Virus record (IMG/VR): IMGVR_UViG_3300038424_000251
Span: 186,001 to 250,000 of that record
Reading direction: 5' to 3' (one strand)
DNA from: a virus
DNA: 64,000 nucleotides
Shown here: one piece after another, positions 49,805-56,795 of the stretch
How the letters are laid out: each line of letters starts with the position of its first letter
Numbering within the stretch: the first letter of the stretch is position 1
Translations under genes and position numbers: made by a program
Notes under the pieces: generated by a model
Seen by the model: only the letters and a program-made list of their open reading frames with translations
Told to the model about the DNA's origin: nothing
Databases searched by the model: none

Positions 49805-49969
49805 ATGAAGAATGTGCCTGAACATGAAAAGATATTTGTAGTATTTCCGTCATTTGGTTACTGGGAAATTGACGGTAAGCCAGTTTCTTCGAGAGAAGCT
49901 TTCGCTAATTATTCAAAGGCTGTTTGGAAGCCATCGGAGATTGCTCTTCATCCTGAACGGTATTATTAA
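49805..49969 (+). CDS. Unknown small protein
   Basis: 54 residues; aromatic, mixed fold. It starts 7 nt after the preceding stop. Function unknown. Confidence 0.52.
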   Translation: MKNVPEHEKIFVVFPSFGYWEIDGKPVSSREAFANYSKAVWKPSEIALHPERYY

Positions 49970-49985
49970 ATAATAACTTCATCGC

Positions 49986-50013
49986 TTGACAAAATATAAA
50001 AACTGTGTAAAAT
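49986..50013 (+). promoter_or_regulatory. Promoter for gene 50023
   Basis: TTGACA, 16-nt spacer with TATAAAA, TGTAAAAT; ATG 9 nt beyond. Confidence 0.85.
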
Positions 50014-50022
50014 CATAACATT

Positions 50023-50409
50023 ATGAAAAAAGCATTCACGTTGATTGAGTTAATGATTGTTGTTGCAATCCTTGGTCTTTTGGCTGCTATTGTTGTTGGT
50101 GGTAGCGGCGGTTGTAGTGTCAGTGATGGAACAAGAACAGGCACCATTTCAAAATTCAGTAACAAAGGCATCTTTGTCAAATCGCATGAGGGTGAATTGA
50201 TTTTGGGCGGTGTTATTCAAGGTAAGTCAGCATCGGCTAACGTTTGGGAATTCAGTTGCTTAAATCAGTCATTGGTCCCTGCTCTTGAGTCTGCGGTGGA
50301 TAATGGTAACATGGTTTCTTTGAAATATCATCAAACACTTTTGTATAATCCATTCCGAAGAAACACAAGTTATTTGATTACCAGTGTCACGGTGGTAACA
50401 AACAGGTAA
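50023..50409 (+). CDS. Type IV pilin-like signal fused to a small phage domain
   Basis: 128 residues. The first 30 residues are a textbook type IV prepilin leader and helix: KKAFTLIELMIVVAILG with the Phe after the short basic leader and Glu at +5. A Gly-Gly-Cys-Ser follows, then a beta-rich domain starting SVSDGTRTGTISKFSNKG and continuing with EGELILGG and WEFSC, a domain seen as a small lipoprotein in other phages and bacteria. The pilin-type N-terminus could be processed by host prepilin peptidase and anchor the domain at the inner membrane. Unusual fusion. Confidence 0.75.
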   Translation: MKKAFTLIELMIVVAILGLLAAIVVGGSGGCSVSDGTRTGTISKFSNKGIFVKSHEGELILGGVIQGKSASANVWEFSCLNQSLVPALESAVDNGNMVSLKYHQTLLYNPFRRNTSYLITSVTVVTNR

Positions 50410-50492
50410 AATTTTATTCCCTTGTCTGATAGGGTTATTGAAAGACCGGACTTTCACAATTTTTTGCCGATACTAAAGATTGAAGATTAGTT

Positions 50493-50684
50493 ATGCCAGA
50501 TAATTTCATAAGAAACCGCGAAGGTAAAATCATTGGTCGCCAAGATGGCAATTGGCTTCGTGATGGTAGTGGAAAGCTTGTTGCTAGACATGATAAGGGT
50601 GATAATCGAACCAGAACGCGTGAAGGTAAAATTGTAGGTTCTGGTGACCAGAGATTGAGGGAATTAGGAAAATCAGAGGCTTGA
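50493..50684 (+). CDS. Small repeat protein (REGKI-type motif)
   Basis: 63 residues with three short repeats of the form REGKIIGRQDG / GSGKLVARHDKG / REGKIVGSGD. Highly charged, no hydrophobic core. Stop TGA lies in the -35 of the giant RNA promoter. Confidence 0.65.
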   Translation: MPDNFIRNREGKIIGRQDGNWLRDGSGKLVARHDKGDNRTRTREGKIVGSGDQRLRELGKSEA

Positions 50685-50708
50685 CATTTTTTGGTTCTTT
50701 GATACTAT
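50681..50708 (+). promoter_or_regulatory. Promoter for the giant structured RNA
   Basis: TTGACA, 16-nt spacer, TGATACTAT; predicted RNA start near 50715. Confidence 0.83.
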
Positions 50709-50714
50709 TTATTC

Positions 50715-51600
50715 GTTGTCCAGTGGTAAAAGTCGCCGGTGAGCGATGTTCCCATTGGAATTAGCCAAAGCTGGGAGATGACTAGAACGTGACAGTAAAG
50801 CGTTCTTAGCTTAAATAAAAGCGCCGGGAACAAATACCGAAACACCGGAGACAGTTGAAACCCAATTGTTAGGAAAAGAGAGTAAGAAGATTACTCGTGG
50901 CCGCTAAGCGACCCGAAGGTTGAGACTACAACGTATCGGCGTAATGCTGATGGTAATGTGGAAAGAAATGAATGCTCCGAAAGGGGCCGTCTGGAGTCGG
51001 CTAAGTAAGAAACTTGGTCCATGCCGGTCTAAGTTTCTGAGGATGACCAGATGAAATTGTAGAGGCTGTATTGCCGATTGGCTGAAAGCGGCAACTTTCA
51101 TAACCAATCATCCAGCCCATGAATTTTTTGTTGGCATATAGGTTCCTGAATAAGGACATTTAGGTTGGCTCAAACCCTTAAAGATTCCTACCTGCTACCG
51201 TGAACCACCAACAAAGCTTGATAATCTATTAAGTTGTGATAAGATAATTTTTTGTTGGTGAAAACAGTAAGCTGCTGCGAGGGTAATGCAAGACGATATT
51301 GTTTCCTCTAAAACTCTCCATCAATAAAAGACGTTCTTTGAATAATTTTGTGTTCCGTGACTGAGTAACTGCTACCGTTAGCAGTAAAGTAACATGAAGG
51401 TGAAGAATCTTTATGGATACGAAAGTAGCCGGAGTAAGTAAGGTAAAGGATGACTAAGTAGGCCAACTGAAAAATCCTTTGTAATCACGCTAATAAGCCA
51501 TAACGGCGTGGTTTAGGAATCGACGGGTTCCAACTGACTGAATAACTGAAAGGTAAGAATAGTCGAAGGTAACAAGCGAATCCTTCCGGAACGCATTTGA
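50715..51600 (+). ncRNA. Giant structured RNA, GOLLD/ROOL-like, upstream of tRNA-fMet
   Basis: About 885 nt with no rightward ORF, GC-richer than the surrounding genes, starting just after a promoter and ending immediately before tRNA-fMet. Many stems are visible: AGAAACTT/AAGTTTCT (51008-51015, 51031-51038), TGCCG/CGGCA (51072-51076, 51089-51093), ACTGCTA/TAGCAGT (51368-51374, 51379-51385) with a 4-nt loop, and TTGTTGG at 51128 and again at 51252 that can both pair with CCAACAA at 51208. Large ornate RNAs of the GOLLD and ROOL classes are known beside tRNA genes in phages; size and context fit, but I cannot verify the class without covariance models. Confidence 0.78.
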
Positions 51601-51602
51601 AT

Positions 51603-51679
51603 AGCGGGGTGGAGCAGCTCGGTAGCTCGTCACGCTCATAACGTGAAGGTCGCTGGTTCAAATCCAGCCCCCGCAACCA
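51603..51679 (+). tRNA. Initiator tRNA-fMet (anticodon CAT)
   Basis: 77 nt with encoded CCA. Strong resemblance to E. coli tRNA-fMet (GCGGGGTGGAGCAG start, CCCCGCAACCA end). It has the initiator hallmarks of an unpaired position 1:72 (A:A here, C:A in E. coli) and a purine 11:pyrimidine 24 pair. It lacks the usual three G:C pairs next to the anticodon loop: the stem is TCACG/CGTGA. Loop CTCATAA. T stem GCTGG/CCAGC. Confidence 0.9.
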
Positions 51680-51686
51680 ATTTTGT

Positions 51687-51751
51687 CGGTGATAGGTAGA
51701 AGCAGCAGTCGGTGTTAGTTATTTGCGCTCCCTATCACCGGCGCCCTTTTT
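51687..51751 (+). terminator. Terminator-like hairpin after tRNA-fMet
   Basis: Perfect 10-bp stem CGGTGATAGG/CCTATCACCG (51687-51696, 51731-51740) with a 34-nt loop, followed by GCGCCCTTTTT. It may end the giant RNA plus tRNA transcript. Confidence 0.7.
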
Positions 51752-51937
51752 ATGGGATTATTCGGAAAATTATTAAAAACCGGCTTCGATGTGGTAACAG
51801 CGCCCATTGAAGTTGCGAAAGATGCAGTAACTCTTGGTGGGTTGTGCACCGATGAAGAAGAGACTTATACGAGTCAACGATTGAAACGTCTTCAAAAGGA
51901 TAGCGAAGAAATTCGAGAAGAAATTGACGAGCTGTAA
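51752..51937 (+). CDS. Small conserved phage-type protein
   Basis: 61 residues; GLFGKLLKTGFDVVTAPIEVAKDAVTLGG opening is a pattern often seen in small phage/prophage proteins of unknown role, then a charged helix. Starts straight after the hairpin T-run. Confidence 0.65.
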   Translation: MGLFGKLLKTGFDVVTAPIEVAKDAVTLGGLCTDEEETYTSQRLKRLQKDSEEIREEIDEL

Positions 51938-51987
51938 CTCATTAAAATTTTTGTAGTTTTCATCTTCCGGGGACTACTTATTCATGT

Positions 51988-52060
51988 GCGGACTTGGTGT
52001 TCTGGAGCACGGCAGGCTTCCAGCTTGCAGGGAAAGGTTCGATTCCTTTAGTTCGCTCCA
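51988..52060 (+). tRNA. tRNA-Gly (anticodon TCC)
   Basis: 73 nt with encoded CCA. 7-bp acceptor (one G-T), D stem GTGT/GCAC, anticodon stem GCAGG/CTTGC with one G-T and loop CTTCCAG, T stem AAAGG/CCTTT with loop TTCGATT. Reads GGA. Confidence 0.88.
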
Positions 52061-52064
52061 CAAT

Positions 52065-52143
52065 GGCCCTATATAGACTAATTGGATAGGTCGCAAGCCC
52101 TTCAAGCTTGAGAACGTGGGTTCAAATCCCCGTGGGGCTACCA
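52065..52143 (+). tRNA. Degenerate tRNA, Glu-like (anticodon TTC)
   Basis: 79 nt with encoded CCA, 4 nt after tRNA-Gly. Acceptor GGCCCTA/TGGGGCT pairs, D stem GACT/GGTC and anticodon stem CAAGC/GCTTG are good. Oddities: four instead of two nucleotides between acceptor and D stem, C instead of T at position 33, and a bulged T in the T stem. By pairing the anticodon is TTC (Glu). It may be decaying or deliberately unusual. Confidence 0.6.
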
Positions 52144-52177
52144 CCCTATACTACGGGTGCCCCACATTAATTTTGTT

Positions 52178-52615
52178 TTAGGCTGGTGGGTTGTAAGATT
52201 CAAGTTGAATTGCTCCTGAACTGGAGATGCGATTGCGTAGGAATTTCTTGAATTGATAACTATACTTACCGTTATCTTCTTCAGTCCGCTCCAATCCAAC
52301 CAGATATTTTTCATTCAATGAAATAACTTGAACAATACGGAACTTGTCCCAATCTCCACGGTGAGGATAACGAAATGATACAATTACAATTGGTTTTTTT
52401 GTTGCATCGGGTTTGGTAGTGATTACTGCTCTTGAAACTGATTGCTTCGTATGGCGTCTGCGGAAGAAAATATAATTAGTATAATGGCGGACTGGTTTTC
52501 CAATGGAGTTATGAGTCTTCGCGATTATTGAAGGATTGATTATGTTTTGATAAATGTCACCTTCACGAATTATTTCATCCGATTTAAGTTTTCGATAGTT
52601 ATCTGGAATTTTCAT
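52178..52615 (-). CDS. Unknown protein
   Basis: 145 residues, beta-rich with basic central part. No family recognised. Own promoter with about a 3-nt leader. Confidence 0.68.
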   Translation of the reverse strand: MKIPDNYRKLKSDEIIREGDIYQNIINPSIIAKTHNSIGKPVRHYTNYIFFRRRHTKQSVSRAVITTKPDATKKPIVIVSFRYPHRGDWDKFRIVQVISLNEKYLVGLERTEEDNGKYSYQFKKFLRNRISSSGAIQLESYNPPA

Positions 52616-52624
52616 ATTTTTGTT

Positions 52625-52652
52625 ATTTTACCGAAATTTTTACAAAAGTCAA
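52625..52652 (-). promoter_or_regulatory. Promoter for gene 52178-52615
   Basis: TTGACT, 16-nt spacer, TAAAAT; ATG 9 nt beyond on the minus strand. Confidence 0.8.
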
Positions 52653-52660
52653 GCCTTTAT

Positions 52661-52688
52661 ATGGTAGAGGGTAGTACTACCACCCCTT
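52661..52688. repeat. Palindromic element (TAGTA family)
   Basis: GGTAGTACTACC, a perfect 12-bp palindrome just after the stop of the upstream leftward gene. Confidence 0.62.
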
Positions 52689-53100
52689 AGTCTCCCCAAG
52701 TCTTGAGATTAAGAGCCTTCTGTTTTGCTTCCAAATCTTTGTAAAGAATGCGTTTACGATTTTCACCCTTGGCAAAACGGCGCTGGACTTTCTTGATAAT
52801 CTGATTGGCGACTTCGGGAATATTGACGCCTCCAATGAATGGCGCAACGGCAACTAAAATTTCACAACCCGATACGTGAATTAATTCCGAAGGCCCGGTA
52901 AAATCATTATCACGCGTTTTTATAACATTTGGAGTGTCCGCAATAGCATCCATTAACTCACAGACTTTTGGAGATGCTTTTTCCCGAAGAATTCCACTTC
53001 GGTAAACACTGTTGCCGGAAAGAACACGGTCAAAAACCAGTTTAACATAGTGAGCGCTGCCACCACCCTGAATTTCATAACGGTATGTGTAATTCATCAT
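52687..53100 (-). CDS. Unknown protein
   Basis: 137 residues; beta N-terminus and a Lys/Arg-rich helical C-terminus (KKVQRRFAKGENRKRILYKDL). Predicted leaderless. Function unknown. Confidence 0.7.
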   Translation of the reverse strand: MMNYTYRYEIQGGGSAHYVKLVFDRVLSGNSVYRSGILREKASPKVCELMDAIADTPNVIKTRDNDFTGPSELIHVSGCEILVAVAPFIGGVNIPEVANQIIKKVQRRFAKGENRKRILYKDLEAKQKALNLKTWGD

Positions 53101-53106
53101 AAATTT

Positions 53107-53134
53107 ATTTTAACAAAATTTTTATAAATGTCAA
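53107..53134 (-). promoter_or_regulatory. Promoter for gene 52687-53100
   Basis: TTGACA, 16-nt spacer with TATAAAA, TGTTAAAAT; ATG 6 nt beyond (leaderless). Confidence 0.84.
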
Positions 53135-53142
53135 GCCTTATA

Positions 53143-53165
53143 CGGTGGGGAGTAGTACTCCCCGA
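53143..53165. repeat. Palindromic element (TAGTA family)
   Basis: GGGGAGTA and TACTCCCC arms separated by one base, right after the stop of the GP88-like gene. Confidence 0.62.
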
Positions 53166-53169
53166 GCAC

Positions 53170-54039
53170 TTACGAAAAGTAGCCAGTCTTGACACTTACA
53201 GTTTTGGACCCCATTCGAATAATTTTCTGTTTACCATAACCGCCCATGCCTATATCTATAAGTTTTTTCCACGCTTTGGCAAAGAAACTGCCTTCCGGCT
53301 GTGTTCCGTGAAGTAACAGTGCGAAGTTGCCACCGTTACCGTAAGCGTGGCTATCGTCATGGTCTATTGGTAAACGAAGTTTTTTTGCTTCTTCTAATGA
53401 AGAAACGACTACCGAATAGCGAAGCTTATATTTTTTGATTAAATCATCATGCGTGCCACCATAAGAAGCTGTTAATTTGAAATTTTTCGGTATGGTTTTG
53501 AGTCGTTTAATCCAAAATGGCAACGCCTTTGTGTAAGCGTAGAATAAACGATTTGGATGGCGTCTTGCAATTTCCATCCATGCATCAAAATAAGTTTGAT
53601 TGAAAAAATCTCCCGCAACGTGTGCGCGGGTTGGTCTGCCCCATTTTGCCGGTGGTAACGATGCTTCTATTAATCTAACCACTGCGGACTTACTTTTTCG
53701 GCACGCAGCCAAAAGTAAAAAGAAGTTATGCCACCGTGCAAGTCTGACGTTAGGCCGCAACACTTCATCGATGGCGGTGAAACAACGGTATTTCGTTTCC
53801 GGACCGTCTTGAATAATGTATTTGCGTCTGTCGCCAACATCGTGACGTTTTCGGGGATTATGAATGGCGCAACTCCGGCAATCTTTTGCAAAGGGACAAC
53901 TATGACCTGCCGGAAGTGAAAGAGTGATAACGTCATCCAGTTTTAGATTGCGTTCGCCGAATTTCAGTGTATCTTTGTCTGCATTGAAACCGTTGCGGTT
54001 TAATACTGACTCCATAAATGATTTCATTGATTCAATCAT
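53170..54039 (-). CDS. GP88-like phage protein
   Basis: 289 residues from ATG 54039, picked because the promoter -10 ends 10 nt upstream of it (the longer frame to 54108 would start before the RNA does). LPAGHSCPFAKDCRSC near 42-57 with several Cys, RCFTA near 86, and HVAGDFFNQTYFDAWMEIAR near 140-160 followed by FYAYTKAL match the GP88 family from phages. Function unknown. Confidence 0.8.
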   Translation of the reverse strand: MIESMKSFMESVLNRNGFNADKDTLKFGERNLKLDDVITLSLPAGHSCPFAKDCRSCAIHNPRKRHDVGDRRKYIIQDGPETKYRCFTAIDEVLRPNVRLARWHNFFLLLAACRKSKSAVVRLIEASLPPAKWGRPTRAHVAGDFFNQTYFDAWMEIARRHPNRLFYAYTKALPFWIKRLKTIPKNFKLTASYGGTHDDLIKKYKLRYSVVVSSLEEAKKLRLPIDHDDSHAYGNGGNFALLLHGTQPEGSFFAKAWKKLIDIGMGGYGKQKIIRMGSKTVSVKTGYFS

Positions 54040-54049
54040 TGTGGATGAT

Positions 54050-54077
54050 AACTTAACAGAATTTTTATAGAAGTCAA
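54050..54077 (-). promoter_or_regulatory. Promoter for GP88-like gene
   Basis: TTGACT, 16-nt spacer with TATAAAA, TGTTAAGTT; ATG 10 nt beyond. Confidence 0.78.
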
Positions 54078-54334
54078 GCGCTGGAAAGTTGACTATTGAG
54101 TTTTGCAACCAAAGTTCGCTTACGTTTGAATTCTACAAGAATTTGTGACCGAGTGACTTGATAATCTTCCAGTTCACATTTTATTCTCCAGTTAAGTAGA
54201 AATTCCTTTGAAGTAACATACATGCCATTAAATTTAGTCCAGATGCCATAATCTCCATCCTTCAATTCACCGTCATAAATTGAGGAAGTTACATTATCAT
54301 TTTCATCAAAATGATAAATAATTTTACCTGACAT
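54074..54334 (-). CDS. Unknown small protein
   Basis: 86 residues; acidic beta-rich first half, basic helical second half. Predicted leaderless; the stop overlaps the next leftward -35 region. Function unknown. Confidence 0.68.
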   Translation of the reverse strand: MSGKIIYHFDENDNVTSSIYDGELKDGDYGIWTKFNGMYVTSKEFLLNWRIKCELEDYQVTRSQILVEFKRKRTLVAKLNSQLSSA

Positions 54335-54340
54335 GCGGAT

Positions 54341-54368
54341 AATTTATCAAAGAAATTGGATTTGTCAA
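54341..54368 (-). promoter_or_regulatory. Promoter for gene 54074-54334
   Basis: TTGACA, 16-nt spacer, TGATAAATT; ATG 6 nt beyond (leaderless). Confidence 0.86.
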
Positions 54369-54453
54369 GCGTTGATAATTTTATAACGATAAAGTAATTT
54401 AAAGATCCTCCGGTCCCCCACTCTCCGGCGTTTTTCAGCCACATCTTTACTAT
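54369..54453 (-). ncRNA. sRNA-c, member of four-copy small RNA family
   Basis: About 85 nt between a promoter and the next promoter, with the shared core (GAGAGTGGGGGACCGGAG then TTACTTTATCGTT). No ORF fits. Confidence 0.72.
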
Positions 54454-54459
54454 GGGGAA

Positions 54460-54487
54460 ATATTACCATTGTTTTAAGAAATGTCAA
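54460..54487 (-). promoter_or_regulatory. Promoter for sRNA-c
   Basis: TTGACA, 16-nt spacer, TGGTAATAT; nearly identical to the promoters of sRNA-b and sRNA-d. Its -35 holds the stop of gene 54484. Confidence 0.83.
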
Positions 54488-54690
54488 GCGTTGCTTCTTG
54501 ACTTTGGTGGAGTGCGGTGCTGGATAATCTGATATGCTTGTTTGCAACGCCACGCAAGAGCTGGGTAATTTATATCTTTGCCCCTATTGCAACGAAAATT
54601 ATCAGCAAGACAAACAAACATTTGTTCCAGTTGGTCTGGTTTAAGTTTGAAAATTTTGCTTAAGAATTCGGAAAATTCTTTTTCATCCAT
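54484..54690 (-). CDS. Unknown small protein
   Basis: 68 residues, helical, Cys/Arg-rich second half. Overlaps the HNH gene upstream by 8 nt. Function unknown. Confidence 0.62.
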   Translation of the reverse strand: MDEKEFSEFLSKIFKLKPDQLEQMFVCLADNFRCNRGKDINYPALAWRCKQAYQIIQHRTPPKSRSNA

Positions 54691-55081
54691 ATACAGTTTT
54701 TATATTATCAGAAGGTTTTAGTTTGGCAAGCACTTCACGAACGGTGGATAATGGTTTAATAATCTTCGGTTTACCACGGGGAGATAAGGAAAATCCCTGA
54801 CTTCGTTTTAAGATTTCAGCACGAGATAAAGAAAGGGTTTCTCTTACAGACCTGTTATGATTACACTCAAAACATGCCAACACTTTGCGTTTTTGACTTC
54901 TCTTTTTTTTCTTTACCCATCGATGGACATTATAACGGGAAACCACATGGTCAATTGTTGCCATGAGTGGGTCAGGCTGCCCCTTTATTGTAGGTTCACA
55001 TATAAGTTTTGTGACTCTTCTGCACCAATGACAACGGGGGTCTTTTTTGTGTAATTCCTCTTTGAGTGTTCGATTACTCAC
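54683..55081 (-). CDS. HNH endonuclease
   Basis: 132 residues. CHWC near 17, TIDHVVSRY near 43-51 and CFECNHNRS near 74-82 form a zinc-bound HNH fold of the McrA type. Basic flanks. Overlaps neighbouring small genes. Could be a homing or DNA-processing nuclease. Confidence 0.82.
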   Translation of the reverse strand: MSNRTLKEELHKKDPRCHWCRRVTKLICEPTIKGQPDPLMATIDHVVSRYNVHRWVKKKKRSQKRKVLACFECNHNRSVRETLSLSRAEILKRSQGFSLSPRGKPKIIKPLSTVREVLAKLKPSDNIKTVYG

Positions 55082-55284
55082 TGATTTTGGAAATCGGTTA
55101 ATTCTTTAACCAAAGTTGATGGGTCAATCCGTTCGATGAAAATTGCTTTTCTTCCTTTATGAGCAACAATACTGAAATTATGAATTCTAACTCTGCGGAG
55201 AAATGATATAGTATCATCAATTGAGCAATAACGAGTGTAAACTTCTGCTGATTTATTCAGAACCAAAATTTCCAATCTGTTCAT
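55078..55284 (-). CDS. Unknown small protein
   Basis: 68 residues; mixed fold (FSIVAHKGRKAIFIERID). First gene of the HNH operon, ATGA overlap with it. Function unknown. Confidence 0.64.
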   Translation of the reverse strand: MNRLEILVLNKSAEVYTRYCSIDDTISFLRRVRIHNFSIVAHKGRKAIFIERIDPSTLVKELTDFQNQ

Positions 55285-55291
55285 GATAATA

Positions 55292-55319
55292 ATTATATCG
55301 GATGTTTAGATTTTGTCAA
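55292..55319 (-). promoter_or_regulatory. Promoter for gene 55078-55284 and HNH
   Basis: TTGACA, 16-nt spacer, TATAAT; ATG 7 nt beyond. Confidence 0.82.
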
Positions 55320-55322
55320 GCT

Positions 55323-55463
55323 TTATTGGATAAAACCTTCTCTTAATGCTTTGTAGAAGAAACTGGAAACTTGATAAGGTTTGGGTGCTTTACAAGTGTT
55401 GATTAAATTAAGACGAAATTTAACCCATATTCTTTTCAGTATTTTTGGATTTAATTTAATCAT
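55323..55463 (-). CDS. Unknown small basic protein
   Basis: 46 residues from ATG 55463, coupled to the upstream stop (ATGA). Lys/Arg-rich, may bind nucleic acid. Confidence 0.5.
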   Translation of the reverse strand: MIKLNPKILKRIWVKFRLNLINTCKAPKPYQVSSFFYKALREGFIQ

Positions 55464-55861
55464 ACTGTGGTATCTTTCTTTTTGAAAAGAATTTCCATTT
55501 TTTCGTCCCAATCTATTGACCGTTGAGCAACAGGACGGGGAAGGCAAAGGTGCCCTCTTTCGTCTTGATATATTCCGTTGAAGTGATAACCGTCAAGAAT
55601 GGGAACATGAACAACGTGAACAATGTTTTTTAGAACTTTTGTGACGATACAATTTGCGTAACCATCTGCAACTTGGAATTTGATATGGCGTCCGGGGTTT
55701 AGACCGGGACGGTTTGCCATATCTAAAGTTGCCAGTCGATTTTCCAGTAATGTCAATTCTTCACGCCATTTAATTCCATCACCATAAGAAAGTTTACCGT
55801 GAGTTTCAGCATCGGCCACAATTTGTTTAATGGCTTTATCAATTGTTTGTTTTAAACTCAT
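55460..55861 (-). CDS. Unknown protein
   Basis: 133 residues; helical N-terminus, beta barrel-like middle (GRHIKFQVADGYANCIVTKV). Predicted leaderless. Function unknown. Confidence 0.7.
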   Translation of the reverse strand: MSLKQTIDKAIKQIVADAETHGKLSYGDGIKWREELTLLENRLATLDMANRPGLNPGRHIKFQVADGYANCIVTKVLKNIVHVVHVPILDGYHFNGIYQDERGHLCLPRPVAQRSIDWDEKMEILFKKKDTTV

Positions 55862-55867
55862 AACGGT

Positions 55868-55895
55868 AATTTACTAAAATTTTGTAGAAAGTCAA
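55868..55895 (-). promoter_or_regulatory. Promoter for gene 55460-55861
   Basis: TTGACT, 16-nt spacer, TAGTAAATT; ATG 6 nt beyond (leaderless). -35 holds the stop of gene 55892. Confidence 0.84.
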
Positions 55896-56170
55896 GCGTT
55901 CTCAAAGGTAAAACCGAATTCAGACATCATTCCCGTAATCATGTAGATTTTCACATCGCGGGGAAGTTTTGTGTCTCGAAGAGCCTGAATTGCGTATTTT
56001 TCACCTTCTCGTAATTGATTTGTTCGGTCAACTACTTGCCAAGGGCGAAGGTCACGGCGAAGATTATTGAGAATGTTGGAAACTTTTCGCCACAAAATCT
56101 TATCATCCTTGACTCTAAGGATTAAAAGTTTGTAATGACGAATAGAGCCAAAAGATTCCAAGTTGGTCAT
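55892..56170 (-). CDS. Unknown protein
   Basis: 92 residues, basic helical. Ends Asn-Ala with the stop in the next -35. Function unknown. Confidence 0.66.
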   Translation of the reverse strand: MTNLESFGSIRHYKLLILRVKDDKILWRKVSNILNNLRRDLRPWQVVDRTNQLREGEKYAIQALRDTKLPRDVKIYMITGMMSEFGFTFENA

Positions 56171-56178
56171 ACAACTCT

Positions 56179-56207
56179 ATTTTAGTGTTCAAAAGTAATA
56201 CCATCAA
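56179..56207 (-). promoter_or_regulatory. Probable promoter for gene 55892-56170
   Basis: TTGATG, 17-nt spacer, TAAAAT; ATG 8 nt beyond. Weaker than consensus and inside the upstream tiny gene. Confidence 0.5.
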
Positions 56208-56304
56208 TTATGGTAGCCACAAGAATTACAACAACTAACGGCCCAACCCATAATGGAAATGTAATACAAAGAAATACAAATCCAACTAATTTTAGAATGT
56301 TCAT
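56182..56304 (-). CDS. Tiny membrane protein
   Basis: 40 residues, hydrophobic through most of its length (4-35). Own promoter, leaderless. Function unknown. Confidence 0.58.
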   Translation of the reverse strand: MNILKLVGFVFLCITFPLWVGPLVVVILVATIIDGITFEH

Positions 56305-56310
56305 GGTATT

Positions 56311-56338
56311 CTTATACCACACTTTTTATAGAAGTCAA
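56311..56338 (-). promoter_or_regulatory. Promoter for gene 56182-56304
   Basis: TTGACT, 16-nt spacer with TATAAAA, TGGTATAAG; ATG 6 nt beyond (leaderless). Confidence 0.82.
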
Positions 56339-56341
56339 GCC

Positions 56342-56608
56342 TTAGTCCCGGCCCCAAGGAATATCATCGGTTCCAAAAGTATCAGGATTTCGTTTTTTTC
56401 CACCAACTTTGAGGCTGGTTACTTGAACATTGATAGAATTAGGTGAAGTCTCATTTTTATCACCAACGATAGTCAGACCATCAAATCTCTCAGCTATGGT
56501 TTCCATTCCTTGATTGATCAATCCTTTAATTGAATTTTCGTCCAGAAATCCGCTTTTTTCATCGGAATGAACTATAACTTTTAGAGTGACTTCAAAGGTG
56601 TTTATCAT
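56342..56608 (-). CDS. Unknown small protein
   Basis: 88 residues; beta strands, then Lys/Asn/Pro-rich tail (VGGKKRNPDTF). Leaderless. Function unknown. Confidence 0.68.
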   Translation of the reverse strand: MINTFEVTLKVIVHSDEKSGFLDENSIKGLINQGMETIAERFDGLTIVGDKNETSPNSINVQVTSLKVGGKKRNPDTFGTDDIPWGRD

Positions 56609-56614
56609 GGCGGT

Positions 56615-56642
56615 AATTTATCAAAGATTTTATAGAAGTCAA
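56615..56642 (-). promoter_or_regulatory. Promoter for gene 56342-56608
   Basis: TTGACT, 16-nt spacer with TATAAAA, TGATAAATT; ATG 6 nt beyond (leaderless). Confidence 0.86.
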
Positions 56643-56648
56643 GCCTTT

Positions 56649-56795
56649 CTACGAACCACCTTCAAAATTAGGATACTGTCGGGGGTCATCATCAACAAAA
56701 GGTTGAAGTTTCAATTTGTTTGATTTACGAGACTTTTGCTGTTTGGCTTTGCGCCAACGTTCATTCTTACTGTCATGTCTGTAACTTTTACCCAT
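56649..56795 (-). CDS. Small basic protein
   Basis: 48 residues with a very basic N-terminal half (KSYRHDSKNERWRKAKQQKSRK) and an acidic/Pro second half. The stop is TAG. It follows the structured element 56796-56995, which would form its leader. Confidence 0.55.
   Translation of the reverse strand: MGKSYRHDSKNERWRKAKQQKSRKSNKLKLQPFVDDDPRQYPNFEGGS

Noticed and set aside
50904-51107. Leftward ORF inside the giant RNA
   Set aside because: Antisense to a strongly structured transcript, no promoter and no protein-like character.
51485-51676. Leftward ORF spanning tRNA-fMet
   Set aside because: It is the reverse complement of a tRNA and its upstream region, a familiar false translation.
52065-52143. 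Reading of the third clustered tRNA as an opal suppressor (anticodon TCA)
   Set aside because: Only the CAAGC/GCTTG stem pairs properly, which fixes the anticodon as TTC; shifting the loop breaks the stem.
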